Source of the DNA: Paenibacillus qinlingensis
GTDB taxonomy: Bacteria; Bacillota; Bacilli; Paenibacillales; NBRC-103111
Assembly: GCF_013204845.1 (NCBI RefSeq)
Contig: NZ_JABMKY010000001.1
Span: 248,001 to 312,000, forward strand
DNA: 64,000 nt
Reading direction: 5' to 3'
Below the pieces are notes generated by a model, which was not told the DNA's origin, did no database searches, and saw only the letters and a list, made by a program, of their open reading frames with translations. Numbering within the stretch: position 1 is the first letter of the stretch; every line of letters begins with the position of its first letter. Made by a program: the position numbers and the translations under genes. Below are positions 18,923 through 27,238 of this stretch, one piece after another.

Positions 18923-20101
18923 ATGAATCCCCCTCGAAGAGGAACGCCGGATTTTCTGCTGCTTTTATTAACCTTTGTGTTAGTCTGTTTCGGTTTAGTT
19001 ATGGTGTTCAGCGCAAGCTCAATGACAAGTGCGTATCGTTGGGACGATCCATGGTTCTTTACGAGAAAGCAAATAGTTGCTGTCGGGATCGGCACGATAG
19101 GCATGTTATTTTGCATGAATATCCATTACACGAAGTTAAAAAAGCTCGTTATCCCCGCTTTCTTCTTCGTTGTACTCGGCTTAATCTTCGTTGTATTTAC
19201 GAGTAAAGCGAATGGGGCGAGCAGCTGGTACTCACTTGGCAGATACGGGATACAACCGACGGAATTTGCCAAATTAATTGTCGTTCTGTACTTAGCTTCG
19301 CTGATTAGTAATAAAGAAGAGAAATTCAGAAGTTTTCGTAAGGGATTACTCCCTGCCATCTTGATCGTAGGTTTCGTATGTAGCTTGATCCTCTTACAGC
19401 CCGATTTCGGTTCCTGTATGATTCTCTTAGCATGCTCAGCTATTGTCATCATGGTCGGCGGGTCTAACCTCAAGCATATTTTTTATCTTGGAACTATACT
19501 TACGATTATTCTTGGTATTGCAATTCTCTTATACTTGTTGTTAGGCAATACTGACTCTAACTTTAGGCTCAATCGGATAACTTCCTTTATGGATCCATTC
19601 GCTGATCCGCAAGGCTCAGGCTTACAAGTTGTGCAATCCTTGTACGCATTCGGGCATGGCGGACTAACTGGGGCCGGATTCGGACAAGGTATACAGAAGC
19701 TTCATTATTTACCAGAAGCACATAACGATTTCATCTTTGCTATTATAGGCGAGGAGCTCGGATTTATTGGCAGCTCACTCTTCCTGCTCATCTACTTAAT
19801 CTTCATTTGGCGAGGAATTCTCATTGCGGTACGTTGTCCAGACATGTTCGGCATGTTATCCGGTGTAGGAATCATGGTCATGTTCGCTATACAAGCCTTT
19901 ATTAATATCGGCGGCGTCACCAATACCATTCCACTTACTGGTGTAACACTTCCCTTCATCTCAGCAGGCGGTTCCTCCATGATGGTCTCTCTTATCTCTA
20001 TGGGGGTTATTCTCGGAATTTCTCGTGAACAATCTTACAAAGAATTACCAGCTTCACAAAAAACGCAAAAAACCCATAAAAAAAGACCCTTATCGACATA
20101 A
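18923..20101 (+). CDS. ftsW: Septal peptidoglycan glycosyltransferase FtsW (SEDS family)
   Basis: 392 residues with about ten membrane helices, polymerising lipid II at the division septum. SEDS landmarks are MVFSASS near 28, GIQPTEFAKL near 110, LQPDFGS near 155, HNDFIFAIIGEELGF near 263 and the NTIPLTGVTLPFISAGGSS block near 326. FtsW, RodA and SpoVE are close paralogues; FtsW is favoured because ylaN, its neighbour in Bacillus, lies nearby (21757-22044). The basic Gln/Lys tail runs into the terminator. Confidence 0.85.
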   Translation: MNPPRRGTPDFLLLLLTFVLVCFGLVMVFSASSMTSAYRWDDPWFFTRKQIVAVGIGTIGMLFCMNIHYTKLKKLVIPAFFFVVLGLIFVVFTSKANGASSWYSLGRYGIQPTEFAKLIVVLYLASLISNKEEKFRSFRKGLLPAILIVGFVCSLILLQPDFGSCMILLACSAIVIMVGGSNLKHIFYLGTILTIILGIAILLYLLLGNTDSNFRLNRITSFMDPFADPQGSGLQVVQSLYAFGHGGLTGAGFGQGIQKLHYLPEAHNDFIFAIIGEELGFIGSSLFLLIYLIFIWRGILIAVRCPDMFGMLSGVGIMVMFAIQAFINIGGVTNTIPLTGVTLPFISAGGSSMMVSLISMGVILGISREQSYKELPASQKTQKTHKKRPLST

Positions 20102-20127
20102 TATAACGTCGATAGGGTCTTTTTTTA
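20080..20127. terminator. Bidirectional terminator between ftsW and the Asp23 gene
   Basis: AGACCCTTATCGAC pairs with GTCGATAGGGTCT, flanked by A and T runs. Its left arm overlaps the last codons of ftsW. Confidence 0.9.
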
Positions 20128-20133
20128 TGGGGC

Positions 20134-20511
20134 TTATTTTACTCGAAGTTGATCCTCTATTTCTTCTTCGGTAAATGCGACACCTTCTACCTTCACATTA
20201 ACTTCTACCACATTTAACCCAGTCATATTTTCAACGGCTTCCCGAACGTTCTCTTGGAGATCTCTACAAACATCCTGAATTCGGGAGCCATATTTAACGA
20301 TCACTCGTAAATCAATCGCTGCTTCAACTTGTCCTACCTCTACAGAAACGCCACGCTGCACATTTTTACCACTTAAACGCTTAGCTAAGCCTTCTGAGAT
20401 ACCACCTGACATGCCCGCGATGCCTGCTGTTTCCAAGGCGGCAAGCCCTGCAATTGTCGATACTACGTCATCAGAAATTCGAATTAAGCCGGTTTGATTG
20501 TCTTCGGACAT
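20134..20511 (-). CDS. Asp23/Gls24 family envelope stress protein
   Basis: About 125 residues, soluble: the ISDDVVSTIAGLAALETAGIAG start, the VEVGQVEAAIDLRVIVKYG middle and the VNVKVEGV block are the Asp23/Gls24 signature. Members form a membrane-anchored network or link to cell-wall and primary-metabolism functions. The ATG at 20511 has GGGAG 8 bases upstream; the GTG three codons earlier abuts it. It converges with ftsW. Confidence 0.88.
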   Translation of the reverse strand: MSEDNQTGLIRISDDVVSTIAGLAALETAGIAGMSGGISEGLAKRLSGKNVQRGVSVEVGQVEAAIDLRVIVKYGSRIQDVCRDLQENVREAVENMTGLNVVEVNVKVEGVAFTEEEIEDQLRVK

Positions 20512-20672
20512 ACGGATCACTCCCTAAACTTGGTATAAATCTATTGTAATAAGAACAAAAGCGTAAAGCAAGAACTGCCTGCATGTATCCATTTTAATTT
20601 ACAATGCAACACAAAGTAGGTATATTAAGAGAAGTGAAAAATTTCCAATACATTAGAGTCGGAGGGTTCCCA

Positions 20673-21719
20673 TTGAAAGGAAAAATGTTCTACATAGGCT
20701 TGTTAGTCTCGTTCATAGCAGCCGGCATCGCGCATTATACGCACATGAATACAACACTGCAATTTGTAATCGCATGTATCGCCATCGTTTTTGTGGCTGG
20801 ATTCTTAGGAAAAGCAACAGAAAGCGTGGCACATTATGCGGGAGACCGCATGGGAGGGTTCCTCAATGCAACCTTCGGAAATGCGGCTGAGCTCATTATA
20901 GCTTTCTTCTTAGTCAAAGATGGGTTATTCGAAGTCGTCAAAGCCAGTTTAACTGGTGCCATCATCGGGAACTTGTTGCTTGTTCTAGGGCTCAGCATAT
21001 TCGCAGGCGGTTTAAAGTTCAAAGAACAAACCTTTAACGTTAAATTGGCTTCACATAACTCTTCACTAATGATACTGGGTGTTGTCGCGCTCTTCATCCC
21101 TGCATTATTTTCCCGCGGTTTGACCACTGACGAAACAACCTCCATGAGTATGATTGTAGCTATTATCCTAATCATAGCTTATCTGCTCTGGCTGTTCTTC
21201 TCCATGGTAACTCACAAAAGTGTGCTGTCAGATGAAGCCATTGAACACGGTGAGGCTGCATGGTCCAAAGGAACCTCGATCATATTCCTTATCGTTGCGA
21301 CGGCAATGGTTGCCTTTACGAGTGAATGGTTAGTAGGAACCATTGAGGAAGTTAAAGATAAATTCGGTCTGTCCGACCTATTTGTCGGCGCATTCCTCAT
21401 TGCTATTATCGGAAATGCAGCTGAACATAGTGCCGCGGTCATGATGGCCATGAAAAATAAAATGGGAGCAGCCGTGGAAATTGCGGTCGGAAGCTCCTTG
21501 CAAATCGCCCTATTCGTCGCGCCAGTCCTAATCCTGCTTAGCTTCTTCTTCAGTGGTACACCAATGAACATTGTCTTTACCACCTATGAGATTGCAGCCA
21601 TCGGCGTCGCCGTATTCATTACCAAATCCATCACACAGGATGGATCTACGAACTGGTATGAAGGACTTCTTCTCCTGTTCGTCTATATCATTCTTGGTGT
21701 CGTATTCTTCTTAGTCTAA
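20673..21719 (+). CDS. Calcium/proton antiporter (CaCA/CAX family)
   Basis: About 348 residues and 11 membrane helices. The two alpha-repeats carry the CAX signatures GFLNATFGNAAELI (about 54-67) and the second copy AIIGNAAEHSAAVMMAMKNKMG (about 250), which bind Ca2+. It exports Ca2+ in exchange for H+. The TTG start is chosen from GGAGGG 6 bases upstream. Confidence 0.92.
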   Translation: MKGKMFYIGLLVSFIAAGIAHYTHMNTTLQFVIACIAIVFVAGFLGKATESVAHYAGDRMGGFLNATFGNAAELIIAFFLVKDGLFEVVKASLTGAIIGNLLLVLGLSIFAGGLKFKEQTFNVKLASHNSSLMILGVVALFIPALFSRGLTTDETTSMSMIVAIILIIAYLLWLFFSMVTHKSVLSDEAIEHGEAAWSKGTSIIFLIVATAMVAFTSEWLVGTIEEVKDKFGLSDLFVGAFLIAIIGNAAEHSAAVMMAMKNKMGAAVEIAVGSSLQIALFVAPVLILLSFFFSGTPMNIVFTTYEIAAIGVAVFITKSITQDGSTNWYEGLLLLFVYIILGVVFFLV

Positions 21720-21735
21720 ATGCCTATATGCAAAC

Positions 21736-21767
21736 AAAAAAAGTAACCCCTCGGGGTTACTTTTTAT
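21736..21767. terminator. Bidirectional terminator after the antiporter gene and ylaN
   Basis: AAGTAACCCC and GGGGTTACTT around TC, with A and T runs on either side. It overlaps the ylaN stop region. Confidence 0.88.
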
Positions 21768-22044
21768 TGTTCAACGCTTCATACAGCTGCGCAAGATTAC
21801 GTTCAAGCTTATTGAGAATTTGTTTGCCAGGTAATTCGGAGATCAGCCCCGCTCGAATGGCAAAATCAATTTCTCTCGATAGTCCGTACATTTGCGTATC
21901 TAATACCTCTTCGTAAAGTGGACATTGACGTGTCGTCAAGTTTTCCATCTGAACTTCGATCAGCTTTTCGATTTTATCTGCATCTTCTTGAAGAAGATTA
22001 AGCGCCTTTTGATTCATATCCAGCAATAAATCAGATGAAGACAT
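21757..22044 (-). CDS. ylaN: YlaN family protein
   Basis: 95 residues. [22 protein letters not shown] is the YlaN signature. In Bacillus YlaN is conditionally essential, binds Fe(II) and relieves Fur repression; that role is transferred by homology. In Bacillus ylaN adjoins ftsW; here an Asp23 gene and the antiporter lie between. The ATG at 22044 follows GGGGGAAG; the longer frame upstream has no ribosome binding site. Confidence 0.9.
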   Translation of the reverse strand: MSSSDLLLDMNQKALNLLQEDADKIEKLIEVQMENLTTRQCPLYEEVLDTQMYGLSREIDFAIRAGLISELPGKQILNKLERNLAQLYEALNNKK

Positions 22045-22118
22045 TCCCAACTTCCCCCTATACGCAAAGTCATCCGTCCTTATATGATCTATATTAAGCG
22101 AAATTGCCGTAATATACA

Positions 22119-22164
22119 AGAGAAGGTACCCTCAGAGATTCTGAGAATACCTTCTCTTTTTTCA
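22119..22164. terminator. Hairpin between the HPr-like gene and ylaN
   Basis: AGAGAAGGTA pairs with TACCTTCTCT, with an inner CTCAGA/TCTGAG stem. A T run follows on the plus strand and a shorter one on the minus strand. Confidence 0.7.
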
Positions 22165-22167
22165 AAA

Positions 22168-22416
22168 CTAATCTTGAACGACGTTTACGCCTAGATTATG
22201 CTTCGCAAATACTTCAGCCATAGCTGTTTTCGCTTCATCAGCATCCGGCCCATGAACGTGTAAATCATAGTTGCTGGAGCTAAGTAAAGTCGTAAACAAG
22301 CCAAGGATACTTTTTACATCGATATACTTATTGTCGTATTGAAGAACGATAGATGATCTGAATTTATTAGCTGTTTGGGAAATCTCAACAATTGCTGCAT
22401 TATTAGCACTTGGCAT
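22168..22416 (-). CDS. HPr-like protein lacking the phospho-histidine segment
   Basis: 82 residues that align with HPr from its first helix onward. The regulatory-serine block is present (DVKSILGLFTT, residues 33-43), as is the GPDADEAKTAM helix. The N-terminal strand and the GxHARPA loop with active-site His15 are absent: the protein begins where that loop would be, and no start lies further upstream. It cannot act as an ordinary PTS phosphocarrier; a Crh-like regulatory role is conceivable. GGAGG sits unusually close (1-2 bases) to the ATG. Confidence 0.7.
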   Translation of the reverse strand: MPSANNAAIVEISQTANKFRSSIVLQYDNKYIDVKSILGLFTTLLSSSNYDLHVHGPDADEAKTAMAEVFAKHNLGVNVVQD

Positions 22417-22532
22417 ATTTCATTCCTCCATTATAGTCGCGTAATGAGTTGGTCGTCTTGCTTCCTCTATGATAACTTGGAATAGGAAGGGAAAGCAACT
22501 ACAAAATTTCCTGCATTCTCCATGTAAGCCCT

Positions 22533-23216
22533 TTATTTCGTCTTAGGAGCTAGAGCCTTCTTCACACTATTTCCTAGGAAGACTAACAAGACCAGTATCC
22601 CAAGCAATAAGAGTAATCTCCCTTTATACCTCTGAAAATGAAATAGATCATGCGCAATCATCGACTCTAGGAACACAATAGGAAGCTTACCAAGTAATGT
22701 ACCCCACAAGAAATGCCGAAATCTCATTCGAGTAAGACCTGCGGAGAAGTTAATGGCAGATGATGGCAATATGGGAATCAAGCGTCCGATTAATACATAG
22801 AAAAATCCGTGTCTTTCCATTCGCTTGCTAAATTGCGTAACGATCGGAAAGCGCTCCAATTTCTTTTCTACCCAAGCATGTCCATAATATCGCGCAAAAT
22901 AAAAGGAAGCAACTGCCCCTAAGCACGACATTACATAGTTCACTAGAAATCCCATTTTTATTCCAAATATCGCAACATTAGTACCCGCTACGAGAACAAA
23001 CGGAATGAACGGAAAGAAGGTTTGGAAGAAAATCAAACTCATTCCAATTATTTTACCAGGCCAGCCGATGTCCCTTAAATGTCCGGACAATTGACGCAGA
23101 TTACTATGTGCAAGTTTAATGCCTACAGGATTAAAGAAGAAGAAATATAGCAAGCCAACGAGCACAATACAAATACAAATAAGCAGTCCTGTACGTTTAC
23201 TTTTAAATGCCGACAA
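22533..23216 (-). CDS. TVP38/TMEM64 (SNARE-associated) family membrane protein
   Basis: About 227 residues and five to six membrane helices. The VTT-domain core includes FFPFIPFVLVAGTN, GAVASFYFARYYG and RLIPILPSSAINFSAGLTRM, the family's reentrant-loop region. DedA-like relatives act in membrane lipid homeostasis. The TTG at 23216 is proposed because AAGGGAGG lies about 11 bases upstream; the ATG 23 codons earlier would lie beyond that site. Confidence 0.82.
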   Translation of the reverse strand: MSAFKSKRTGLLICICIVLVGLLYFFFFNPVGIKLAHSNLRQLSGHLRDIGWPGKIIGMSLIFFQTFFPFIPFVLVAGTNVAIFGIKMGFLVNYVMSCLGAVASFYFARYYGHAWVEKKLERFPIVTQFSKRMERHGFFYVLIGRLIPILPSSAINFSAGLTRMRFRHFLWGTLLGKLPIVFLESMIAHDLFHFQRYKGRLLLLLGILVLLVFLGNSVKKALAPKTK

Positions 23217-23247
23217 AATTCGACCATCCTCCCTTAGACCAAAATCA

Positions 23248-23263
23248 TTGTAACATGTTACAA
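23248..23263. promoter_or_regulatory. Perfect 16-bp palindrome upstream of the TVP38 gene
   Basis: TTGTAACATGTTACAA lies 32 bases upstream of the proposed start, where a dimeric repressor could block transcription. It does not match the Rex, NrdR, Fur or TnrA box layouts. Confidence 0.4.
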
Positions 23264-23379
23264 CAGGTTCAGGAAGAGCAAACAAGTGATCGTCATCCTC
23301 TCTTCATGCACTGAATCGAGAAATACGTTCATTCTGGATACATACACATGTATTCGCCACTTCACCTACCTGATGTAAA

Positions 23380-23412
23380 AAGAAAAAAGTGCCTGTCCGA
23401 AGACAAGCACCA
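23380..23412 (-). terminator. Terminator of the GGDEF gene
   Basis: On the minus strand GTGCTTGTC pairs with GACAGGCAC (one wobble) around TTCG, and a T run follows. Confidence 0.85.
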
Positions 23413-23419
23413 ATTTGCG

Positions 23420-25405
23420 TCAACCGATCTGAATTTGATTACGGCCATTATGTTTGGCCTGATAAAGAGCCATATCTGCTCGGTAAAAGAGTGATTCCAC
23501 ACTTATCTTATCCTCTTCCCAATTCCAGTCCGATACGCCGCAGGACACCGTAACTTGAGGCTGCGTCTCTTCCATTACACGCCTCCGAATGCGCTCTGCA
23601 ATACGAATGGCCTGATCCTTAGACACTTGAGGCAAATAGACAGCAAGCTCTTCTCCGCCCCATCTAGCCGCGATATCCATCTCTCTAATACTAGACTTGA
23701 TGATTTGGCTGACATGAATAAGAATCTTATCACCAATTTGGTGGCCGTAAGTGTCATTCACTTTCTTGAAATTATCAATATCAACGACAATAAGAGACCC
23801 GCAGAAGTCTTTCTTCTGCATCAAATTCGCTTGTTCATCCATGTAATGCCGAGCATAGAGGCCAGTTAAATTATCCGTAATCACCATGCGCTTCACTTCA
23901 GCATGCAAGGAGGCGTTCGTCATCGCTAATCCTATATGGCTCGAGAGCACTTGCAAAAGTTTATAGTTGTCATAAGAGAAAAAGTTGGGCAAACGATGCA
24001 CGATGAGGATGACACCCTCTACATTACCGTTTACAAGGATGGGTGAACCAATGAGTGAACGAGAATTCGTTCGCTGCATCAAACTAGAATTCACTTTATC
24101 ATTACTCCAATAATCGGAAATAATGATGGGTTCCTTAGACGAGTAAATCAGACCTGAGAAACCTTGGTCAAGCGTAAATGTCTCATGAAACATGGCAGGT
24201 AAGTTCGTAGCTTGAACAATTAATTGATCATTATCTTTGGAGTTTTGAAGGATACAACTATAATCAGCACCAAAAATACTTAAAATTTCACTAGATGCTG
24301 AATTGAAAATTTCATTTAGACGTAAACTTTGATTAAGCTGTTTGGTAATTTCATTAATGAGTCGCAATTCGTTAATCATCAGATTCGATTGCTCATACAG
24401 CTTCGCATTTTCAAAAGCTGTACCCGCAGAATCTGCCAACAGCGAAATGAATTGCAAATCGGACGCATCAATTTGTTCATCCGTAAACTCCATGTACATG
24501 ACACCATACACGCCTTGTTTTCCTGATAATGGTGCCGCGATGTTGCCTGAGCTTGAAGCGCTCCCTCTGATGGTTGGCTCAAAGATGACTTGACCTTCCA
24601 TAAAAGCTCGCGTTCGAATATCGGACTCTGTCCGTTGGAAGTTCAACGGCTTAACGGACAAATTCGTTGAGTCATTATCTTGTGAAAGAAGTAAATCTAC
24701 ACGCGTGTTAGGGTATACACGGCCCATACAATCAATAACTTCTGTCAAAACAGAATGTACATCAATCTTCGCAAGCAGTTTCTTGGATGCTTCGAAAAGA
24801 ATTACGTGCTTCTTGGATTCCATTTCCTTCAAATGATGAAGGTTATTCAAACGTTCGTACTTTCTACGTTCCTCCACATTTTGGATAGAACTTTGAAAGG
24901 AAAGTGCAAGACTATATAGCAACTGTGCTAGATTTTCCATATTTATACGCGATTGGGTAAAAAGGCCTAAATAAAATTGAACTTTACCATGATTATCCAA
25001 AACTGGCGTAACAGCAATCAAATGCGATTTCAGTTCTCGTACGTGCAAGTCATCGCCATTCATCAATTGCAACAGACCCGCACTTTCACAGCGAGCAAGC
25101 GGATTATCCCCTTGATCTGCAACTTTCCAAGAGATACCTGGTTGCAGGTAATTGCCTATCGAAGGCGTGTCGTTCGAACAAGAGTCGATCACACACAGAT
25201 GCTCGTTTGCGCACAACAGCGCAGTTTGCGAAGGCAGCATGTTCGGACCGAATTGCTGATTCCAGTTTTCAAAAACCTGGTGTAAGTTTGGGTTTGCCTG
25301 CAAACCCTCGTAAGAAAAGTTGCCAGAAAGTATAAAGCCTTGCCGAAGAAACACATCAAAGTGTTCTGCGCGACTATGCTTTTGTATACTGCGAAGTTCA
25401 CTCAT
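23420..25405 (-). CDS. GAF-domain diguanylate cyclase (YtrP-like)
   Basis: About 661 residues, soluble. At least two GAF-like domains (about 210-340 and 350-500) precede a C-terminal GGDEF domain with an intact GGEEL active site near residue 590, so c-di-GMP synthesis is predicted. The I-site RxxD was not clearly seen. The ATG at 25405 follows AAGGAG. In Bacillus a GGDEF/GAF gene also lies by rpsD, so this side of rpsD keeps the ancestral order. Confidence 0.88.
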   Translation of the reverse strand: MSELRSIQKHSRAEHFDVFLRQGFILSGNFSYEGLQANPNLHQVFENWNQQFGPNMLPSQTALLCANEHLCVIDSCSNDTPSIGNYLQPGISWKVADQGDNPLARCESAGLLQLMNGDDLHVRELKSHLIAVTPVLDNHGKVQFYLGLFTQSRINMENLAQLLYSLALSFQSSIQNVEERRKYERLNNLHHLKEMESKKHVILFEASKKLLAKIDVHSVLTEVIDCMGRVYPNTRVDLLLSQDNDSTNLSVKPLNFQRTESDIRTRAFMEGQVIFEPTIRGSASSSGNIAAPLSGKQGVYGVMYMEFTDEQIDASDLQFISLLADSAGTAFENAKLYEQSNLMINELRLINEITKQLNQSLRLNEIFNSASSEILSIFGADYSCILQNSKDNDQLIVQATNLPAMFHETFTLDQGFSGLIYSSKEPIIISDYWSNDKVNSSLMQRTNSRSLIGSPILVNGNVEGVILIVHRLPNFFSYDNYKLLQVLSSHIGLAMTNASLHAEVKRMVITDNLTGLYARHYMDEQANLMQKKDFCGSLIVVDIDNFKKVNDTYGHQIGDKILIHVSQIIKSSIREMDIAARWGGEELAVYLPQVSKDQAIRIAERIRRRVMEETQPQVTVSCGVSDWNWEEDKISVESLFYRADMALYQAKHNGRNQIQIG

Positions 25406-25527
25406 AGGCTCTCCTTCACTCTCTAACAATAGTCCTGAAGTACCAATTTAAAAAGTACTTTCTCCTATCATACTATTTTTTCACATCTATTGCACGATAT
25501 TTTCCTCTCATTCTGGTGATGAGAGAC

Positions 25528-25556
25528 TTGACACTTGCTCCTGTTTTTAATAAAAT
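25528..25556 (+). promoter_or_regulatory. Sigma-A promoter of rpsD
   Basis: TTGACA (25528-25533), a 17-base spacer and TAAAAT (25551-25556) match the consensus nearly perfectly. Transcription would begin near 25563, leaving a leader of about 195 nt. Confidence 0.8.
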
Positions 25557-25562
25557 TAGAAG

Positions 25563-25756
25563 TCGAGTAACACCATGATTTCGGTGAATGCCATTTGTGA
25601 TCACCCTCACTGCTTTTGCTCCTGACAAGACAGCGGCTGAACTACTCTTGACAGGGAATCACATTATGATTCGTTAGCAAAATCGGGCACTTGTCTTCAC
25701 CCTGACATCTAGATGCTATTTACAAACTAATTGTCATGAGAAGGAGTTTTCCCTAT
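25563..25756 (+). ncRNA. Putative rpsD (S4) autoregulatory mRNA leader
   Basis: The distance from the promoter to the rpsD start is long for an ordinary 5' UTR, and Firmicutes rpsD leaders are known S4 binding sites. Local stems are visible, for example GAATCACATTATGATTC. No intrinsic terminator precedes the gene, which fits translational control. I could not model the S4 pseudoknot. Confidence 0.5.
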
Positions 25757-26356
25757 ATGTCACGTTATACAGGACCTAAATTTAAATTAAGCCGTCGTGT
25801 TGGTATTTCCTTGAGCGGTAATGGTAAAGACTTGAAACGCCCATTCCCTCCAGGTCAACATGGCCCAGGACAACGCAAAAAAATGAGCGGTTATGGTGTA
25901 CAATTGAACGAGAAGCAAAAACTTCGTCACATGTACGGTTTGAACGAAAAACAATTCCGCAACTTGTTCGACAAAGCTTCCAAGCTTAAAGGTATTGCCG
26001 GTGAAAACTTCATGGTATTGCTTGAAAGCCGCCTAGACAACTTGGTTTACCGTCTTGGTCTTTCCAACTCCCGTGCAGGTGCTCGTCAACTCGTTGCTCA
26101 TGGTCACGTAACTGTGAACGGCAAAAAAGTTGACATCGCTTCTTACATCGTTTCCACTGGTGATGTGATTTCACTTCGTGAAAGAAGCAAAGGCCTTTCC
26201 ACTGTGAAAGAAGCTCTTGCTAACCGTAACTACCTTCCAACTTACCTTGAGTTTAACGACGCAAGCGTAGAAGGTAAATACATCCGTTTACCAGAACGAT
26301 CCGAACTTCCACAAGAAATTGACGAAAAACAAATCGTCGAGTTCTACAGCCGTTAA
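25757..26356 (+). CDS. rpsD: 30S ribosomal protein S4
   Basis: 200 residues beginning [14 protein letters not shown], with the S4 RNA-binding domain near 90-150 ([27 protein letters not shown]...). It nucleates 16S rRNA assembly. The ATG at 25757 has AAGGAG 10 bases upstream; the ATG-like frame 7 codons earlier overlaps it. The Zn-ribbon Cys residues of some S4 paralogues are absent. In Bacillus tyrS is the next gene; here it lies 30 kb away. Confidence 0.98.
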   Translation: MSRYTGPKFKLSRRVGISLSGNGKDLKRPFPPGQHGPGQRKKMSGYGVQLNEKQKLRHMYGLNEKQFRNLFDKASKLKGIAGENFMVLLESRLDNLVYRLGLSNSRAGARQLVAHGHVTVNGKKVDIASYIVSTGDVISLRERSKGLSTVKEALANRNYLPTYLEFNDASVEGKYIRLPERSELPQEIDEKQIVEFYSR

Positions 26357-26383
26357 GAGAGCTGAGACGCAAGTCTCTACGAC

Positions 26384-26430
26384 AAAAAGCCCAAAACCCC
26401 TTATGCATAGGCGGTTTCGGGCTTTTTCTT
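26384..26430 (+). terminator. rpsD terminator
   Basis: AAAAAGCCC pairs with GGGCTTTTT, with an inner AAACC/GGTTT stem. It may have been shared with convergent tyrS before the insertion; tyrS now lacks an obvious terminator of its own. Confidence 0.85.
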
Positions 26431-26472
26431 ATTAAATCATCAATGCAAGATAATGCATATTTATGCGCCTAT

Positions 26473-26502
26473 TTGGGGCTAATTGGGGCTTGGTTTGGGG
26501 CT
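26473..26502 (+). repeat. Three TTGGGGCT repeats near the left end
   Basis: Copies at 26473-26480, 26483-26490 and 26495-26502, spaced 10 and 12 bases, lie 40 bases after the rpsD terminator. Such G-rich direct repeats resemble arm-type integrase binding sites beside att sequences; this role is inferred. Confidence 0.45.
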
Positions 26503-26550
26503 AAAAATAATGCGGGTAGACGCTCTTATATTTCCAAACTCTTGTTAAAA

Positions 26551-26617
26551 TGAAGCTGCCTGACGAGTCCACCACGGAAGTGGACGAAACACTCCTACGG
26601 GAGTGTCGCGGATCTCC
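26551..26617 (+). ncRNA. Type I hammerhead self-cleaving ribozyme
   Basis: All catalytic-core elements are in place: CUGACGA at 26560-26566; stem II of 6 bp (26567-26572 with 26580-26585) and a 7-nt loop; GAAA at 26586-26589; stem III of 6 bp (26590-26595 with 26600-26605) capped by a UACG tetraloop; and the cleavage triplet GUC ending at 26607. Stem I is four base pairs (CUGC with GCGG, one wobble), then a mismatch and a few further pairs, and is open to the flanks, which makes it type I. It lies about 100 bases upstream of the small reading frame at 26713. Confidence 0.85.
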
Positions 26618-26712
26618 GCTACGAGTTAGCCGTGTAAGGCTGACCTTTATATAGATGCTCTTTGAGAATCATATAAGGCCCTAACGGGATTCCAATATAG
26701 GAGGCATATCGT

Positions 26713-26931
26713 ATGAAGTATGTAACGAGGATTGCTGACATGATCAAAGTGTTGTTCGATAAAAGCGGGAAAGCACAACCGACTTAGATGGTAATTACTG
26801 AGGACCCGAGGTTAACCGCTAGCGTTCGGCGTAATGCTGAGGTATTAGCGGAGCTCTTGCGTGAAAAGGCGCAACGTGAATCCGCGTACAAAGTTTGGCG
26901 TGAAAAAGTGCACCAGTTGATCAATTATTAA
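26713..26931 (+). pseudogene. Two abutting small frames split by an in-frame TAG, downstream of the hammerhead
   Basis: The first frame encodes 24 residues after a good AGGAGG site 9 bases upstream. Its TAG (26785-26787) is followed at once by ATG in the same frame, which continues for 47 Arg/Glu-rich helical residues (LAELLREKAQRES) to TAA at 26931. It is either a nonsense-interrupted 72-codon gene or a coupled pair. No family is recognised. Confidence 0.5.
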
Positions 26932-26954
26932 AACGGCAGATTGCTTAAACTTCA

Positions 26955-27085
26955 AGAAAAAGCCCTCGATCCCATTTGGGAAGAGGGCTGATATCTTACT
27001 CTAAAGCTTGAATTGCATTGAAACGTCTGAGTTCTTGTCTTCGATTATGAACCTCAGTTCCAATCACATCAATAGCCGTAATTGG
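26955..27085 (-). pseudogene. C-terminal remnant of a minus-strand gene plus its terminator
   Basis: A 29-codon frame (26996-27085, ending RRFNAIQALE) is closed by a stop 7 bases before a terminator (AGCCCTC/GAGGGCT plus T run, about 26955-26989). A stop precedes it immediately, so only the tail of the gene survives. No further gene is seen up to 27238. Confidence 0.4.
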
Positions 27086-27238
27086 TTATGAGTGTCTGTT
27101 ACTTCCCCGGTCCCCACGGACAAGCTCTAACTGTCAAACAACTTTTTCATATGACTTTTTTTTTTGCAGCAATTATGGTAGACTATAAGTATCATTTGTG
27201 TGAGTATTCGACATTATTACAAGAATGATATTTTCAAA

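Noticed and set aside
26384-26470. Attachment-site duplication between the rpsD terminator and the tyrS stop
   Set aside because: Only six bases (CTTATT) match between the two junctions, which is expected by chance in AT-rich DNA.
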